From: Deltaproteobacteria bacterium
GTDB lineage: Bacteria; Desulfobacterota; Desulfobacteria; Desulfobacterales; Desulfobacteraceae
Assembly: GCA_019314105.1 (NCBI GenBank)
Contig: JAFCZY010000113.1
Coordinates: forward strand, 1-10,023
Direction: 5' to 3'
DNA length: 10,023 bases
Part shown: one piece after another, positions 7,994-10,023 of the stretch
Layout of the letters: every line of letters begins with the position of its first letter
How positions within the stretch are numbered: position 1 is the stretch's first letter
Notes under the pieces: model-generated
Databases searched by the model: none
What the model was told of the DNA's origin: nothing
The model's input: the letters and a program-made list of their open reading frames with translations, nothing else
Position numbers and translations under genes: made by a program

Positions 7994-8048
7994 GGCTTGC
8001 GTAGTTGCGTTTATTGCTCGATAAACGCAACTACGCAAGCCTGACCCC
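7987..8048. repeat. Perfect 62-bp palindromic element (REP/MITE-like) inside the ABC operon
   Basis: Two perfect 28-bp inverted arms (7987-8014 and 8021-8048) flank a 6-nt loop, TGCTCG. The left arm starts GGGGTCAGGCTTGCGTAG and the right arm is its exact complement. It fills the gap between the permease 2 stop (7972) and the ATPase gene. It is followed by GGAATATGG and no T run, so it is not an intrinsic terminator. It resembles short palindromic repeats mobilised by REP-associated (Y1/IS200-like) transposases, and a GTAG tetranucleotide, common at the foot of such repeats, sits within the arm. In the mRNA it would form a very stable hairpin between two coding regions. The palindrome is seen directly; the mobile origin is inference, and no transposase lies in the window. 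Confidence 0.9.
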
Positions 8049-8055
8049 GGAATAT

Positions 8056-8060
8056 GGAGA
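8056..8060 (+). promoter_or_regulatory. Ribosome binding site fixing the start of the ATPase gene at 8066
   Basis: GGAGA (8056-8060) lies 5 bases before the ATG at 8066. An in-frame ATG at 8054 has no such site: directly upstream of it is the palindrome's right arm, which would be paired in the mRNA. Starting at 8066 gives MAIVETKNI, the normal beginning for this ATPase family. Confidence 0.7.
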
Positions 8061-8065
8061 AAGAT

Positions 8066-8749
8066 ATGGCAATTGTTGAAACAAAAAATATCAAAAAAAC
8101 ATACCGCCAGGGAAAAGTAAACGTCCCGGCCCTTTGCGGTGTTGATCTTATAGTAGATAAAGGAGAGTTTGTTGCCCTTGCAGGCCCGTCAGGGTCAGGC
8201 AAAACCACGCTGCTGAATATCATCGGTGGTCTTGATCTGCCAGACTCAGGAAGTGTAATGGTTGACAACAATAAATTTGCCGACATGAACCAGGCAGATC
8301 TTGCCTCTTTAAGACTGCATAAAATAGGATTTGTTTTTCAAGCCTTTAATCTTATCCCGGTTTTGTCGGCTATTGAAAATGTTGAATATGTCATGCTTTT
8401 ACAGGGCGTGCCTCAAACTGAACGACACGACCGGGCAAAAGCGATACTCGATGATGTGGGGCTTGAGGATAAATATGACAGACGCCCTGCCGAACTTTCA
8501 GGAGGTCAGCAACAAAGGGTTGCCGTTGCAAGGGCCATTGTTTCAGGCCCTGCCATTGTTCTTGCAGATGAACCCACGGCAAATCTTGATTCAAAAACAG
8601 GCGAAGGCCTTCTTTTAATGATGAAAAAAATGAACAAAGAAAAAAAAGTTACTTTTATTTTTTCAACCCATGACAACATGGTCATGGAGTATGCCGGACG
8701 ACTTGTCACTATCAGAGACGGGCGCATTGTAAATGATGAAACCAAATAA
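8066..8749 (+). CDS. ABC transporter ATP-binding protein, LolD/MacB-like
   Basis: This 227-residue cytoplasmic ATPase powers the two permeases upstream. Every ABC motif is present: Walker A GPSGSGKT (residues 40-47), Q-loop glutamine 92, signature LSGGQQQRV (144-152), Walker B IVLADEP with catalytic Glu169, D-loop NLDS (173-176) and switch His202 in STHD. Size and motifs match the LolD/MacB/FtsE branch, which partners FtsX-fold permeases. The ATG at 8066 was chosen by its Shine-Dalgarno sequence; an ATG four codons earlier is possible but worse. It is separated from permease 2 by the 62-bp palindrome, an odd break in an otherwise tight operon. Its last 17 bases overlap the next gene, so the two are probably translationally coupled. 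The true LolD of the cell is expected elsewhere; this looks like a paralogue devoted to this cluster. Confidence 0.93.
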   Translation: MAIVETKNIKKTYRQGKVNVPALCGVDLIVDKGEFVALAGPSGSGKTTLLNIIGGLDLPDSGSVMVDNNKFADMNQADLASLRLHKIGFVFQAFNLIPVLSAIENVEYVMLLQGVPQTERHDRAKAILDDVGLEDKYDRRPAELSGGQQQRVAVARAIVSGPAIVLADEPTANLDSKTGEGLLLMMKKMNKEKKVTFIFSTHDNMVMEYAGRLVTIRDGRIVNDETK

Positions 8750-10023
8750 TGATAAGCTGTGTTGGCTCATATCCTTTCTTTTATCCCTGTTGTTTGTCCA
8801 GACCCTCTGGGCCGGCCCCGACCCGGTCCTGTATGGAAATAAGGCCGGGGTTGAAAATATGGATAACCGGTTCGGGGGGCATTTAAGACTTGAGGGAAGC
8901 GTAAGCGGATATGATGACGGGTCTTATTTTGAACCCGTGGGAACCGATACAGGCCTGGATAGCCTTGCCAATGTCAGGTTGACTGACAAGCTTATTTTAT
9001 CTGAAAAAATTTATTTTGAAGCTCATTATGAGGCCTTCCTCAAATCAGGGGATACCTATAAAAAACAATTATATCTTCAAAAATATTTTGACCCTTCAGG
9101 CATTGATAAAAGGCGTCTTTTAGACTTAACAAAAACCGTTAAAAAAACAGAGGATTCCGTTTTATGGAACCGGCTTGACCGTCTGTTCTTTTCAATAAAA
9201 CCATCCTGGGGTGACATCATAGTTGGAAGACAGGCTGTTACTTGGGGGAATGGTCTTGTTTTCAATCCCATGGATCTTTTCAATCCTTTTACACCTTCTG
9301 ATACGATTCGCGATTACAAGATGGGGGACGATCTTATTTCTGTCCGATTTAATACAAAATTCTCAGGAGAATGCAACCTGCTTTATGTCCCGAGAAGGGA
9401 TGCAATAACAGGAAAAATTAATTTTGAAAGTTCTTCTGTTGCAGGAAAATTTCATTTTTTTGCAGGCGATATTGAAATGGATGTAATGGGAGGCCTGCAT
9501 TATAATGAAGCTGTTTTAGGCCTGGGGGGCTCGGGTTATCTGGGAAATGCAGCGTGGCGAACCGATCTTGTCTGGTCAACTCTGGACGACGGCAGGGACA
9601 AGAAAGGATATTTTGAGTTTGTAGCAAATATTGATTATTCCTGGGCATGGCTCAACAAAAACATGTACGGCCTGATTGAATATTATCATAACGGACTTGG
9701 GAAAAATAATTATACAACTGCCATGGGTGACCCTGAAGGGATGGAGAGAATTGACAGAGGGGAATTGTTTGTCCTTGGAAAGAATTATTTGAGTGGTCAG
9801 GTCCAGATGGAACTCCATCCTTTATTTAATATTTATTTAAGCGTCATCAATAATATCAGGGATCCTTCCGGCATCATCCAGTCCTGGGCGATCTGGAGTG
9901 TGACACAGAATTCAAATCTACAGTTTGGCGCAAGTCTTTTTTATGGGAAAAAAGGAAGTGAATATGGCGGTTTTTTAATTCCCGACACAGATTTTCATAC
10001 CAATGCCGCTCCAAGTGCCTACG
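8733..10023 (+). CDS. Predicted outer-membrane beta-barrel protein, 3' partial
   Basis: The frame is open from the ATG pair at 8733/8736 to the right edge, giving 430 residues without a stop, so the end is missing. The N-terminus has a signal peptide of about 27 residues (MMKPNNDK, hydrophobic core, LFVQTLWA, then GPDP). The mature part has the alternating polar/aromatic pattern, many Gly, Asn and Asp turns, and the paired strands of an outer-membrane beta-barrel. A distinctive stretch, VGRQAVTWGNGLVFNPMDLF followed by NPFTP, recalls the RQxxxWG region of DUF1302-type and related porin-like proteins. I cannot assign it firmly to a family. The start overlaps the ATPase gene by 17 bp and has only a weak Shine-Dalgarno sequence, so translation probably depends on ribosomes finishing the ATPase. 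In this operon it is the likely outer-membrane partner or exit for the LolA/ABC system. Class is fairly sure; function is inferred. Confidence 0.75.
   Translation, partial: MMKPNNDKLCWLISFLLSLLFVQTLWAGPDPVLYGNKAGVENMDNRFGGHLRLEGSVSGYDDGSYFEPVGTDTGLDSLANVRLTDKLILSEKIYFEAHYEAFLKSGDTYKKQLYLQKYFDPSGIDKRRLLDLTKTVKKTEDSVLWNRLDRLFFSIKPSWGDIIVGRQAVTWGNGLVFNPMDLFNPFTPSDTIRDYKMGDDLISVRFNTKFSGECNLLYVPRRDAITGKINFESSSVAGKFHFFAGDIEMDVMGGLHYNEAVLGLGGSGYLGNAAWRTDLVWSTLDDGRDKKGYFEFVANIDYSWAWLNKNMYGLIEYYHNGLGKNNYTTAMGDPEGMERIDRGELFVLGKNYLSGQVQMELHPLFNIYLSVINNIRDPSGIIQSWAIWSVTQNSNLQFGASLFYGKKGSEYGGFLIPDTDFHTNAAPSAY

Noticed and set aside
7987..8048. Palindrome as an intrinsic terminator
   Set aside because: The hairpin is not followed by a T run, and the ATPase gene that needs the same transcript begins only 17 bp later with no promoter in between.
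148..9818. Minus-strand open frames across the window
   Set aside because: All lie opposite well-supported + strand genes, are short, lack ribosome binding sites and show no recognisable protein features.

Overview
The window reads as one strand of ordinary bacterial chromosome of roughly 40-45 % G+C, with all genes on the + strand. Envelope-type genes with Sec signal peptides show a Gram-negative cell. The style of the proteins (a very long GlmS-like protein, a LolA-like protein followed by two FtsX-type permeases, an ATPase and a beta-barrel) suggests a sulfate-reducing Desulfobacterota of the Desulfobacteraceae type. That assignment is an impression from the proteins, not a computed result.

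Region 1 (2-3427) is a 5'-truncated gene for a giant glutamine amidotransferase/double-SIS protein related to glucosamine-6-phosphate synthase (GlmS). The reading frame is open through the left edge, so the first ATG-like codon inside the window is not its start. It differs from standard GlmS by more than 100 extra residues before the RGxDSAG motif and by about 325 extra residues at the C-terminus. Region 2 (3441-4464) starts 13 bp later. It is a 12-TM major facilitator transporter gene that is broken: an N-terminal piece and a C-terminal piece lie in different frames, and the protein between them (about TM3-TM4) is missing, as after an internal deletion.

Region 3 (4465-4727) is intergenic. 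It holds an imperfect hairpin and a good sigma70-type promoter (TTGACA, 18 bp, TATTCT). That promoter can drive Region 4, an operon of five genes: a secreted LolA-like outer-membrane lipoprotein-sorting protein (4728-5474), two paralogous FtsX/MacB/LolE-type permeases (5486-6724 and 6737-7972), a LolD/MacB-type ATPase (8066-8749), and a predicted outer-membrane beta-barrel (8733 to the right edge) that overlaps the ATPase gene by 17 bp. Together they look like a trans-envelope ABC system: ATPase plus heterodimeric permease in the inner membrane, a periplasmic LolA-fold carrier, and an outer-membrane partner. The cargo, probably a lipid or lipoprotein, cannot be read from the sequence.

The most unusual DNA structure is a perfect 62-bp palindromic element (two 28-bp arms, 6-nt loop, 7987-8048). 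It is wedged between permease 2 and the ATPase gene and looks like a REP/MITE-type insertion inside a working operon. I found no CRISPR array, tRNA, rRNA, complete insertion sequence or phage gene.
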